A stretch of DNA of 64,000 nucleotides from Capsaspora owczarzaki ATCC 30864. Lineage: Eukaryota > Opisthokonta > Filasterea. Numbering within the stretch: position 1 is the first letter of the stretch; every line of letters starts with the position of its first letter. Shown in pieces: positions 1 to 9,806 of the stretch. The stretch lies in the NCBI RefSeq assembly GCF_000151315.2, contig NW_011887293.1:1155585-1219584 (forward strand), given 5' to 3'. The notes under the pieces are model-generated. The model made no database searches, was not told the origin of the DNA, and saw only the letters and a program-made list of their open reading frames with translations. Both the position numbers and the translations under genes were made by a program.

Positions 1-1007
1 ATGCTCCAGAGAATATTTTCGACGGGTACGGCACGTCCGGTCGCAGCCGCACTTGACGACGATGATGACTTCAAGGCAGGTTTGGTCGAGGTTGATTTGA
101 TCGGTGGTTTGGCTTCCGAAACCTCTGTTGGTGCCGGTTCAGTCACCGGTTTCGCTTCTCCCGAGGTGGAGGCTCGTTCTTCTGCACAGACTGCTGCGAC
201 AGACCCGGCAACGTCGGCGCCAATGGCAAAGAGCCGAGTCAACACCCTCACTACATTCCCGTCCACGAGCCCGACCGGCTCATTGTACGCAATAGACGCA
301 ATTGCTGCAGCGGTATATGGTCCGACACCTGGTATTTGAGCTTGTAGCTCCTTTGCAGACCGAGGCAAGGCCCCGCCAAGCTCTCGATGAACCTTGACCG
401 CTGCCTCACGCAGTCGTCGCGCGCGCGAGTAGTATCCCAGCCCGCGCCATGCTTCCTGCACTTGCTCTGGCGTGGCTGCAGCCAGATCGGCGATACTTGG
501 CCAGCTGTCCATCCATCGCGTGTAGTAACGAATCACGGTCGCGACCTGCGTCTGCTGCAGCATGATTTCCGAGACCCAGACGTCGTATCCGCGGTCTCGG
601 GTCAGGTTCTTGCTCTGGCTACGATGAAGTTGGATCTGATCCATGCATGAATCTTGCTGGTCGCTCTGATCGTCTGATTGATTTCTGCTGTCGTCTCGAG
701 TCAAGTCGAGGTTCCTGCGATTGCGCTTGTCTTGAACCCAATCCACCCTCGAGCCCTGGTCTTGCTCTTCTTCCTGGTCTTTCTCTTGCTTTGTCTTGTC
801 TGTCTGCATGTGCGTCTGCGGTGGAGCGCGCCATGGCAGTGTGCGCGCATTCGCATCGTACCACGCGAGCAGGCGGGCTCTGATCGCGGCAACTTGGCTC
901 TCGCTGTCCGGCCCATGCCGTGATGATGGTGCAGCACTGCTCGTTTGCCAGCGCGGGCACTGCGGCGGGACCATCCGGAGCTCAAACTTGGTCTGTTTGG
1001 TGGTCAT
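1..1007 (-). CDS. MUTYH: Adenine DNA glycosylase (MutY homologue), 3' part outside the window
   Basis: Base-excision repair enzyme that removes adenine mispaired with 8-oxoguanine. On the minus strand an open frame of 335 codons runs from the ATG at 1007 to the window edge. Residues about 44-60 carry the family's LLAWYDANARTLPWR segment. Residues 144-155 give WVSEIMLQQTQV, with the catalytic Glu at 147. GLGYYSRARRL lies at 189-199, the helix-hairpin-helix PGVGPYTAAAIASIA at 226-240, and VDGNVVRV at 248-255 with the catalytic Asp at 249. Between LPWR and WVSEIM lies a polar insertion of about 80 residues (human has about 20), rich in Q, D and R. A second low-complexity stretch follows AIGADV near residue 266. 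The iron-sulfur cluster and Nudix-like 8-oxoG domain would lie beyond base 1. No intron is needed in this part. Family assignment is very secure; the exact start is less so. Confidence 0.95.
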   Translation of the reverse strand, partial: MTTKQTKFELRMVPPQCPRWQTSSAAPSSRHGPDSESQVAAIRARLLAWYDANARTLPWRAPPQTHMQTDKTKQEKDQEEEQDQGSRVDWVQDKRNRRNLDLTRDDSRNQSDDQSDQQDSCMDQIQLHRSQSKNLTRDRGYDVWVSEIMLQQTQVATVIRYYTRWMDSWPSIADLAAATPEQVQEAWRGLGYYSRARRLREAAVKVHRELGGALPRSAKELQAQIPGVGPYTAAAIASIAYNEPVGLVDGNVVRVLTRLFAIGADVAGSVAAVCAEERASTSGEAKPVTEPAPTEVSEAKPPIKSTSTKPALKSSSSSSAAATGRAVPVENILWS

Positions 1008-1337
1008 CCTGATGCAGTGAAACCAACAACTCACTGTAGTCGAGCACGGGGTTTTAAGATGACTGATCAAGCTGGAAATCCCAGACATAGTTGAGGTAGT
1101 GTGTGGTCAACTCTTACATGTCAACAGGATCACGAAATGGCAGCCAGTACAGTGAGATTAGTTTGAGATGTACCCATCCCAATCTCTCTGCGTTTGCTCA
1201 CGGTACCGGTGCAGCACTCTGAGCCCCTATCGTTTACTTTGCAGTATTATTATTGTTCATTCAGTCCCCCTATTTGTTTTTTCCGAGTTTCTGTTGCTGC
1301 TGTCGTGTCTGTTGCTGTTGTGACGGTTTTGGCGCAC
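1008..1337. promoter_or_regulatory. Divergent intergenic region between MUTYH and TMEM209
   Basis: These 330 bases separate two genes that point away from each other, so they must hold both promoters and 5' leaders. I see no TATA box or other clear element. A GTT/GTC-rich stretch lies at about 1290-1330. Confidence 0.4.
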
Positions 1338-4300
1338 ATGGAAGGGATGGATCAGACAGCCGAACTCAAGCCATTCTCGTCCCCGTCCAGCGTCGCCGTT
1401 CTGGCCGCCCAGCAGCATGGTGCGCTGACACGCGCATCCGTGCGCTTGGCTGGAAAGCGCGCTGCCTTCGCTGCGGCCGTCCTCGCCCTGCTTCTCAGTC
1501 AGCCCGCAAGGTGAGCAAGCGAGAAGCATTGAGGAGGAATCTTGTCCTCTGCCAGCCGCCGCCGCTGCTGCTGCTGTTGTTGCTGCTGTTGTTGTTGTGG
1601 TAGCGGTGGTGGTGTTGCAATGGGAGTGCGCTCTTTAGTGGTGTGCATGCTTGGGCTGGATGGTCCCGGCTCCAATCCTGGCTTCCTTTCCCTAAAGGCG
1701 AGATCTCGTCCCGCCATCGAAAGCGCAAACCCTCCTCCATCATGATGACGGTTTGCTAGTGCCGTTCATCAGTTGACTGTTACGCTCAACTCCAGTGTCG
1801 TGAATGCCGAGGCACAGTCGGTCCACCCTCCAATCTGACCCGTGTCGTTGAAACTGAAACAGTTTCAAAGCCCATTCATTCACTTTACCCTTTACCCGCC
1901 CTCTACCGTACCAGCTTGGCTGTTGGAACATTGCCAGTCGAGCACTTGGAAAAAAGCTTTACTCTGTTTTTGCTAACCTCGGTTTTATTCTCGTTTTTTT
2001 GGCCAACTTTGTGATGATACCAGACTTCTCAGCGGGCTGGTGCCAAACAAGATCAACTTGGTTGTTGAACGCCTGCCTGAGCTTCCCACCGTTTTGAAAG
2101 ATTTCACTTTTGTTGCAGGTAAAGCCTACATCTCTACGTGCAAAACGTCGAAGCTATGCGTTAGCTTTGCAGTTGATACTGACTTTCCCTCTGTTCACCA
2201 ACCTGCGTTTTTGTCATCACCCTCCAACCACAACTTCAAAGTCACTACCATGTGCGTCTTGTTCATTGCAAGCTTTCTATTCGATCTCGTGAAAAACTAC
2301 AATGTGCTCAAGCTTGGATCGGCAGCTCCTCCAGAGGCCAGCAAGCTTTCCACCGTTAGCAAACACCGGCTTGGCGTCATTACTCGTACGTCCGTCGGGG
2401 GAGGGGAGCTATTACTGTAGCCGAATTCGTTCAATGTTTGTATCTTGAACGCTGGCTCATTCTTTTCAATGTTGATGGTTTTAGAATCACCAAGCACTCC
2501 GAAAAACACGGACGCTCTCAAACGCGTGCGCAGTCCAGCGGGTGTGTCAGTGGACCATTTGGCATCGGTATGGCAAGAAGCGTGCTGCTGCTGCTGCTGC
2601 TGCCGCCGGTGCTGCTGCTGCCGGTTGCAATGCTTGTCCCGGTGATTGTCACTTTCGTTTGGCTTGGGCCATCATTCTCTATTTACGTTGCAGCCAATTC
2701 TTGCTTCCTCTGGCGGAGGCAGCGTTCTTGGTTCCCCGCGCACGCCGCGAGCGTTTGATGGCGGCGCTGGTGCATCGCCTGGTGCGGTCGCGACTCCAGT
2801 GGCTTCCCCTGCGGGTCTTGCTCATCGCGGAATGATGCACAGCTCGCCTGCTATGTCCGGTCCCGGTGCAATCATTGGCACGAGCAGTCCGCTTTTGGTG
2901 GGCGGTCCCTCTCCTCGTCGAGGTGCAAGTCCCGCTGGCACCCCACGAGGGTCTGGCACGCCACGAGGGACTGGCACACCACGAGGGTCGGGCACCGGAG
3001 GCGGCTTTGCCTCGCCAGGATCGAGTGTACTTGGCGGCGCGTCGTCGCCAAAGTCCTCGCTCTGGCATCACATGCCCATTCCCCCGGATGATTTTGCGGT
3101 CTTTGACGAGCGCAGTCTGCAGCGCTTTGTTGCTGAACGCGACGCAAGCCAACAGCGTCTGTTTGGCCCGAGCAGCGTGGCCGATCGTCTCAAAATTAGT
3201 CAAATTGTCCCGCACGAGTACCGGACTGCTCTGCCCGCGCGCGACTCGGCCTCTTCAAGCACCAAGTCTTCCGACGACGACAAGAGCGGCTTCCTGAACA
3301 TGCAGCTGTCGGAAGCGCTGCTGTGCAAACTCGGCATTGACTCCTACATGGATGCGTGGACGGAGCGGTGTCGAGTCTGGCTGTCGACACATGTGCTGAA
3401 TGATCTCGTCACATCCATGAATCGCGTTGATCAGACCATGAAAGCTAGCAATCTTCCCAACTTGATGACGCATGGTATGTATGGCTCTCGGGTTGCTGGG
3501 ATGTCGAGCGTCAACAACCGCTTATCTCACTTTGTTGGATTGGATGGTTTGGCTGTTGCACACAGTCCCAGTACAGGCGTACATACAGAGTCAACAACAG
3601 ACTCTACAGCAGTTAGCTCTTCAGGTATGCCATGAGCGGAATCTTTCATCCATTTGAGTTGTGCGATACCAAAAGTGTCTCATTTTTTGTGCTTCTTGCG
3701 TTACCATGTTTTTTTGGTTTATTAGAATCCCCCACTCCTCACCCAGATTCACAAACGGCAAATGCTGGAACGATTCTTTGTGTTTGACGGAAATGTCAAT
3801 CATGAATATGTTGTGGGTCGCATTCGAGGTGCGTTGAGCGTTACTGGCACTCTTTTTGCTGCAGTTTTTTGTTGTTGTTATTGTTGTTGGTGGTGTTGTT
3901 GTTGTTGTTTTTTGCGTCGGCTTTGCCTGATATCTCGTGGCTTTGTTTGAATTTTGCTAGATCTTGCTGTCTTGTCGAGTATCGATGGAACTCTGGCGGC
4001 AAATTCAAGGGCAAAGAGTGGCACCCTGATCTTCCTACCGATGCCCAGGTTTGGAGCCTGTCTTTTTTTTTTTTTTTTTTTGTTGTTGTTGTTGTTTACT
4101 TTGTTTTCGAGTGCTTGAACGGAGTGGAATGCACAACTCACCTGAAACATTGCTGCATCGATTGTAGATTGTAATGCATCTGTTCTGCACCTTCTTGGAT
4201 TTCATCCTGCCCGCAGACGCACTGGTGCCGAAAGGGAAGCACTTTACTGCGCGTTATTTTCAACTCCAGCTCGATTCTTCTGGTGAGTGACTTTGGTTTC

Positions 4301-4778
4301 AGAATGGTGTTGTTTGTTCTATCGACGGTCCGTTCTCACATGTTTGCTCCAATGTAGAACCACCGAAACATGACGTTGTCATTGCCCAGACCAACATCCA
4401 CCCCCCTCACTTCAAGATCATCTCGATGGATGAACGCTGGGAGATTTTTCAGGTGAGGACCAAAACCTCGACTCCCAAATTCCTCTCCGCCCGTTTTCAT
4501 CGCGCACTCATCTGCTCCTTTGTTTGGTTTGGGGCCGTGCGTGTCACAGGGTCGCAACAACTTGTTCCATGCAATCATTCTCTTCCTGTACTTTATCAAG
4601 ACGCGTCGTCACGGATTTGTTGGGTAAGCAAGCTACTTTTGGTTTTTGGAATGCGCTTTTGGAATGAGCGAGGGCCGAACTGACTTTGGCATCGGCTTTT
4701 GTTTTGTGTCACTTGCATAGCCCTATGCATATCGACAGCATCGGTCTCGATCTCGAGTACATTATTTCCACAAATTGA
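1338..4778 (+). CDS. TMEM209: TMEM209-like nuclear envelope membrane protein (12 exons)
   Basis: Similar to animal TMEM209, a nuclear-envelope protein reported to associate with nucleoporins. Proposed exons: 1338-1510, 2033-2118, 2242-2385, 2485-2567, 2694-3474, 3566-3624, 3726-3828, 3961-4048, 4168-4282, 4358-4452, 4550-4623, 4721-4778. The N-terminus has a hydrophobic helix (AAFAAAVLALLLSQ) and a second in exon 3 (CVLFIASFLFDLV). A Ser/Pro/Gly-rich linker fills exon 5. The conserved C-terminal half shows EYRWNSGGKFKGKEWHPDLP, IVMHLFCTFLDFILP, NIHPPHFKIISMDERWEIFQ and GRNNLFHAIILFLYFIKTRR, matching the human order closely. All junction phases agree except 3828/3961, which is one base out. 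The first introns hold GCTGCTG repeats. Family call is strong; the N-terminal exons and that one junction are less certain. Confidence 0.85.
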
Positions 4779-5030
4779 CCAGAACGTTTCAGGCCATTTT
4801 AATAATCACGTTGAATCTTGTTTGTTCGCGTGCCTGTTGCGTTGTATCAGGCGAATATAGTACCGTTTCGTTTGGTATGTTATTGTATGTGATGATTGAG
4901 GGTTTTTTCGTCCAAGGAATGTGTAGGGAGGGGAAAACAGGGATGGAACAATATTTTCATTCAAAAACTTCAGCCAGGCATGATTTTTTAATCATAATCT
5001 AAAATGCCCATACATCTTACATCATCAGAT
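4779..5030. other. Intergenic, TMEM209 3' flank and tRNA 5' flank
   Basis: AT-rich sequence of 252 bases. I see no gene here. Confidence 0.4.
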
Positions 5031-5102
5031 GAGCTCGTAGTATAGTGGTATTATGCTCGCTTAGGGTGCGAGAGGTCGTGGGTTCAATTCCCGCCGAGCT
5101 CC
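5031..5102 (+). tRNA. tRNA-Pro (anticodon AGG)
   Basis: A 72-nt cloverleaf. The acceptor arm GAGCTCG (5031-5037) pairs with CGAGCTC (5095-5101), followed by discriminator C at 5102. The anticodon stem CTCGC/GCGAG encloses the loop TTAGGGT, giving anticodon AGG at 5063-5065. The internal A box TAGTATAGTGG is at 5038-5048 and the B box GGTTCAATTCC at 5081-5091, so RNA polymerase III transcription is expected. The body closely resembles other eukaryotic tRNA-Pro genes. No intron is present and CCA is not encoded. Confidence 0.97.
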
Positions 5103-5106
5103 AACG

Positions 5107-5115
5107 TTTTTTTTT
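5107..5115 (+). terminator. RNA polymerase III T-run terminator of the tRNA gene
   Basis: A run of nine T residues begins four bases after the tRNA discriminator base. This is the usual distance and composition for a Pol III terminator. Confidence 0.9.
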
Positions 5116-5752
5116 GCGTTTTGGTTTTTGTTTGTTTTTTGGGCACCTTTTCCTCGAGAAGCGTGCCATTCCAACATGGCTGGTTATTGTGTGTTTTTTT
5201 TTTTTTTTGGCATGTGTGAGGTCAGTTCTTGGCTTGGGATTGCATTGAGAAAGAGTTGAGCGCGCACAGTCCAACGACAAACGGAATGGACTGCAAACAA
5301 TGGGTTTCGGGACCAAACTTTGTGCCTGCTTTCTACAAGAAAACTCAGAAACACACTATTTCAAGAAGAATTATTACGATTCACGCAGGCGACATGGACC
5401 AAAATACAAGCGCTGCAAAATCTGAGCGACACAGCGCTCCTCAATGGACGATGCTGCCGATGAAAAGTTGCGACATGTTCTACCTGAACGCCCACCCACC
5501 AAAATTGAACCATTTACCACCCCTTGGACATAAATCGAATGAAAACAATATTTTCATCGTACAGAGTCATGAAAATGGGCGAGCAACAGAGCGATAGACT
5601 CGACACACGTGCATGGAAGTGGATACTTTGGTGGAAACGTTTTTTAAAATCACATTTTTTTGCTGACTCTGCCCTGGACCATTGCACCAAAACAAAATAC
5701 ACCCTATATCTGATAAAAAAGTACACTCTGTATTATTAAATCAACATGGACA
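5116..5752. other. Intergenic, no supported gene
   Basis: These 637 bases lie between the tRNA and the 3' end of the minus-strand PPR-like gene. They contain T-runs and a 122-codon frame (5229-5597, +) without recognisable domains, with AT-rich composition unlike the real exons here. The 3' UTR of the minus-strand gene must be in the right-hand part. Confidence 0.4.
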
Positions 5753-8016
5753 TCATGCAAACGCTTGCAATGCAGAAGCGGCAAGCGCACGTTGCTCTTC
5801 ATTCAGCTGTGTCGCGGTTTGCGCACGGCCAAGCGCAGCTCGGAATGGCTCAACCTGATCAGGACGAGCGGCCTTGATGTGCTGGCCTGCAGCGGCAAAT
5901 AATCGTTGGTTGGCGGATGTTTGCTGAAGCGCGGCAAGGACGGGCTCGTCCCAGCTGGATGCAGTGCCGAGAATGCCCTGGAGCAGCACAGCAGTTGCGT
6001 CGGGGTGCGACTTGTTGACAAACGAAGCAGCGGCACTCTTCACGGGCTCGTGCTCTTTTTTCTCGCGAACCGAGCGAATGAGAGCGGCAATATCCTGAAC
6101 ATTGTTCATGCGAGCAACCTTGTCCGAGCGCGCCTTGCGCTCCAGCGCCTTGAGAACGTGATCAGCGTATGCCTTGGAGTGAATTTCAAGGACGGAGGCG
6201 TTGCGGGACAAGATGTCGTCCGCAACAGAATCAGCCACATCCTCGAGCGAAATGCGTCGGAGCGTTCCCACGGCCTCTTCGGCGTCTTCTTGCTTTCGGG
6301 CGGCCGTCTCCTGCTCTGAAGTCAGCTCCGAGCCTTCTTCTTCGTAGGATGCAGCAACCTGTAGCAAACCGGCTTGCTCTTCGCCGCCAGCAACACGTTG
6401 GAGGGAAAGTGGCAACTCCTCCAATGTTGGCGAGACACGAGGCGCCAAGTGTCCAAGCTTCTCCGCGTCGGCTTGAGCGAGGAGCATGTCCTCGAGCTGA
6501 GTCGAAATATTGGGCACAGGAGCGACAGGGGTGGCGGCGGCTTGCAACAAACGAGCGGCCCCGGCAGCATCACCAGCCTCTAACAAGGCGACCGCCAGCG
6601 CAGTTGCAGTGCTCGAATACGGCGCCAGACCAGAGCGGCGAGCAAAGTTGAAAATGTCGAGAGCACTCTCAAGGTCGGCCGACGATTGAGTGAGTACAAA
6701 CGAGCACATGGCATCGACCAATGCCGGCGTTGGTTGCCGGAAGGATGCAACGAAACTGTGGAAGACTCGGAAGATGTCTGCTGCCGAGACAGTTGCAACG
6801 GGCGCATCGGTAAAATGGCGAACAAGCAACTCGATGTGTTTGGCGTCCGGGAAGACTCCATATCGCCAAGGCATGGTCAATGCGGGAATGAGGGCACCCG
6901 GACAACGGGCAGCGACAAATCGCTCCACAAGCACGTTCGCCTGGCTTTGAGACAAGGCAACACCGTAGCGGCGCAGGGTTCGCAACAAGCCAAGAATGGC
7001 GCCAGCCTCTGATGCCGATTTGAAAGCGCCGATGGCTCGGCCGACGACCGCACCCCGCGGTCGGCCGTAAGATTCAAGCGTGTGAATGATGGCCTTGGCC
7101 TGGACTGGTGCTGGCTGCGTTTCCTGGGACTTGGTGTCGGAGGCCATGCGCTCTTCTTCCGTCAATTCGACGCGGAATTGTGCGGCGCGTTCTTGCTCCT
7201 CGGCAATACGCTGCAGGGCCTCACGACGCGCACGACCCGACAAGGAAGCTGATGCAAGAGAAAGAGAGAGAGAGAGAGAAGGGTTAGGGTTGAGTGAAAG
7301 CACACGCAAATGTGACGAGACAGGAGACCAAACAAATCACAGATCGTCCTCGGGGCTCGCTGACCAGCATTCACGCTGCCGATCGCCATGTGTTACCTGC
7401 TACTTGAGCACCCTTCTCGACGAGTTCCTGCGAGCGGACTTTGGAGATGGCACGCTCGGCGGATGTCATTTGACGGGTTTTGGGCTGCGCCTTGCCTCCA
7501 GCGGCAGCAGCAGCAGCGGTAGCGGCAGCAGGTGCAGCACCGGAAGCAGGCTTGTCAGCAGGGCCCTTTGGTGCAGCTGGAGCAGCAGCGACGGCGACGG
7601 TGGCCGCAGTTGAGATGGAGCGAGCGAGGTTGCGCGCCGCAGCGACTCCTGTTCAGACACACACACACACGGCGTGAGCACCACAGAAAAACAAGGCTGG
7701 CTTGACTGCAAGGCCACAAAGTGGATGGACATGAACAAGTTTGAGACACAGAAGAGGAGTGTTGCTGTGAGGAAGAGGGAAGGAAGAGGGGAAAAAAACG
7801 AGAGATCGCCACGCGTCTCGCTGCTCTCGATCATCACTCCAGCAGCACACTCCAAACCACCTCCATCACACACTCACACACATGAGAAAGAGACAGAGAC
7901 ACAGACAACAGACAACAGACAACAGTCAGAGAGTGCCTTGTTCAATGACTCTGATCGACGATGTTTGCGGCCATTTTTCGTTTCGACTTACGCTGCAATC
8001 CCATTGAAGCGAGCAT
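5753..8016 (-). CDS. Mitochondrial PPR-like helical-repeat protein (possibly mS27-like)
   Basis: Proposed exons, transcript order: 8016-7992, 7648-7397, 7248-5753, joining in phase to 590 residues. The N-terminus MLASMGLQRVAAARNLARSI is a good mitochondrial presequence: Arg, Ala and Ser rich, with no acidic residues. An Ala/Pro linker follows. From about residue 170 the protein is helical. WRYGVFPDAKHIELLVRHF and ALDIFNFARRSGLAPYSSTA resemble pentatricopeptide repeats, and the YGVFPD context recalls mitoribosomal protein mS27. That comparison is from memory and weak. The C-terminal half is Ala/Glu-rich with probable coiled coil. Introns carry GA and CA/GT microsatellites. I infer a role in mitochondrial RNA or ribosome biology; a structure search would decide. 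Confidence 0.6.
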
Positions 8017-8532
8017 AAGAAAAACTTGAAAAAAAAAAAGAAAGAAAGGAAAAAAGACAAGACTGAAACAAAAAGAAATCTTTGACAGTAGATCGAAATT
8101 GTGTGTGTGTGTGTGTGGACCACGAATGACGCACAACTCGATTGATAAAAATATGACACTGGTGACCTTTTTTTTATTTGGACCCCCTGTCATTTAACGT
8201 GCCGCCTTTTGTTTTTCTAGGGATTTCAATCATACTCGCCGCCACTTTCAGGATGCATGTAATTATATAAGTTGGCTAGGCGAAACGAGAGAAAAGAGCA
8301 TGAAGTCGAGATGCCATACGATCTTACCCGGAACTCAACCTAGAATCACTACTGAAGCGTACGAGATGTATGCGGAAGTATCGTTTACTAAGAATATATC
8401 TAGTGAAGAATGAGGGGAAGACCGATTAGGGATGAGCCCAGTTCGTAACAGGGTGTAACAGGCAACTCCAGATCTCGCTCTGCAACTCTCCAGTTGCACT
8501 CCTGTTTTCATCTACCCGGACTGCACACACAA
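8017..8532. other. Intergenic between two minus-strand genes
   Basis: 516 bases with an A-rich run near 8027-8065, a GT microsatellite at about 8100-8117 and AT-rich unique sequence. It should hold the promoter of the PPR-like gene and the 3' end of HTD2. No gene is visible on either strand. Confidence 0.4.
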
Positions 8533-9484
8533 CTATTCAAACGCCGTCTTTGGCAGCATGATGGTCGCCTCGCCATCCATCAGCACAATATTGTCTTGCT
8601 CGCAGTAGGTGCGAATGATGACCACGCGAGAAGAGCGGTCGGCTTTCAACACGTCGAGCTTGAGCGAGCATGGTGTACCTAAAGTCGAGCGAACGTGAGC
8701 ACAGACATTTTCTGTCTCGAGAGCGACCGAACAGGCCCATACGCACCAACGAAAAGCGGCTTTTTGAACTTGATCGTCTGGCCCATGTAGATTGCACCGG
8801 AATACTTGGTGCCAATCATGCCCTACGAGCCAATTTGAGAGTCGTCACAGCATGTTCGACCAAACGTTTTATCGCTCGATCAAATGTATCATCACTCGAC
8901 CGACGTATCACTCACGGCCAGTGCAGCCACAATGTAGCTGCCATGCACAATGCAACGCCCGAATCGCGACTTGGCTGCAAATTCAGGATCCGTGTGCAGT
9001 GGGTTGAGATCTTGCGACAGCTGGCTGAACTGACCGACCTGTTCGTATGAAAGCATGGATCGCGTTTCATGACATCGATGCAACGCAGCATCATCGTACG
9101 GATGGATGGATGGATGGATGGATGGATGAATGGATATATCGTTCAAACAAGTTCAGAGCAGAGTGAAGTGAGCGATTCGTTCACGCTGGCTGGTTGACCA
9201 AAGCACGCCGACAGCCGCGCTTTCAGTATTCGCCAAACCTGCTCTGGAGTGAAGACAGTATCGCGGGTGCTCTTGTCTCCAACGCGGCACAGCGCCGATG
9301 ACGGAGCGGAGGTGGTCGAGTACAATCGGCGAACTCCAGCTCCAATCGACGGGGATGCTCCTGCCACTGCTGCTACCGACGATGATGATGATACTGCTGC
9401 GTTCGCGGATGGCAATGCAACAGCCGAGCGCGCACACCAAGCCGACGACTGCCGCAACAGCGATCGCGTAAGCATCATTGCCAT
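8533..9484 (-). CDS. HTD2: Mitochondrial (3R)-3-hydroxyacyl-thioester dehydratase, MaoC/hotdog family
   Basis: Dehydrates 3-hydroxyacyl-ACP in mitochondrial fatty acid synthesis (type II), the pathway that supplies lipoic acid. Exons in transcript order: 9484-9239, 9038-8916, 8822-8747, 8678-8533, giving 196 residues in phase. Residues 1-65 form a mitochondrial presequence rich in Arg, Ser and Ala, ending near RRLYSTTSA. The hotdog domain follows, with the hydratase motif [14 protein letters not shown]: Asp92 and His97 are the expected catalytic pair. Then come [28 protein letters not shown] and PLFVG. The usual Gly before the motif Asp is Gln here. In vertebrates HTD2 is encoded on the bicistronic RPP14 transcript; here it is a stand-alone gene. 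The first donor (GTTTGG) is unusual, so that junction should be verified. Confidence 0.88.
9100..9135. repeat. (GGAT)n microsatellite in HTD2 intron 1
   Basis: Seven to eight near-perfect copies of the tetranucleotide GGAT, lying inside the first intron of the minus-strand HTD2 gene. Confidence 0.9.
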
Positions 9485-9806
9485 CTGTCAAAAGTGGAAA
9501 CAATCTGAGATTGAAAGACTGAGGCCTGAGTTCCCTGATTTAGTGATATGTGTTCCCATTCGACGATTTGCCGTTTGGTTTGTCATTGACATGCTACAAC
9601 GGTTCCAAACACAACCACCAGCAGCAGCATGAAAGCTCAGGGAAGGCAAAGGAGAACCACCTGACTGCGCGTGCAGTAAAGAGCACTGCCAATAGCGAAA
9701 ACAAGCGCACTAGTTCTACAGTATACTGTACAACAAAGGGGAAAAGTGTGTGCAAGTCTGAGCAGCTCAGTCATCACTTGCTGCTCTCTTCTCAAAGCCA
9801 AACAAA
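9485..9806. promoter_or_regulatory. Divergent promoter region, HTD2 / mitochondrial helicase-like gene
   Basis: 322 bases between two start codons pointing apart. Both products have mitochondrial presequences. I see no TATA box; the position alone supports a shared regulatory region. Confidence 0.5.

Noticed and set aside
1741-1840. Possible box C/D snoRNA in TMEM209 intron 1 (ATGATGA followed by CTGA about 95 bases later)
   Set aside because: No terminal stem pairs around the boxes and no convincing D'/C' pair, so this is probably chance.
5229-5597. 122-codon open frame downstream of the tRNA gene
   Set aside because: No recognisable domain and AT-rich composition unlike the real exons here. 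It is more likely chance.
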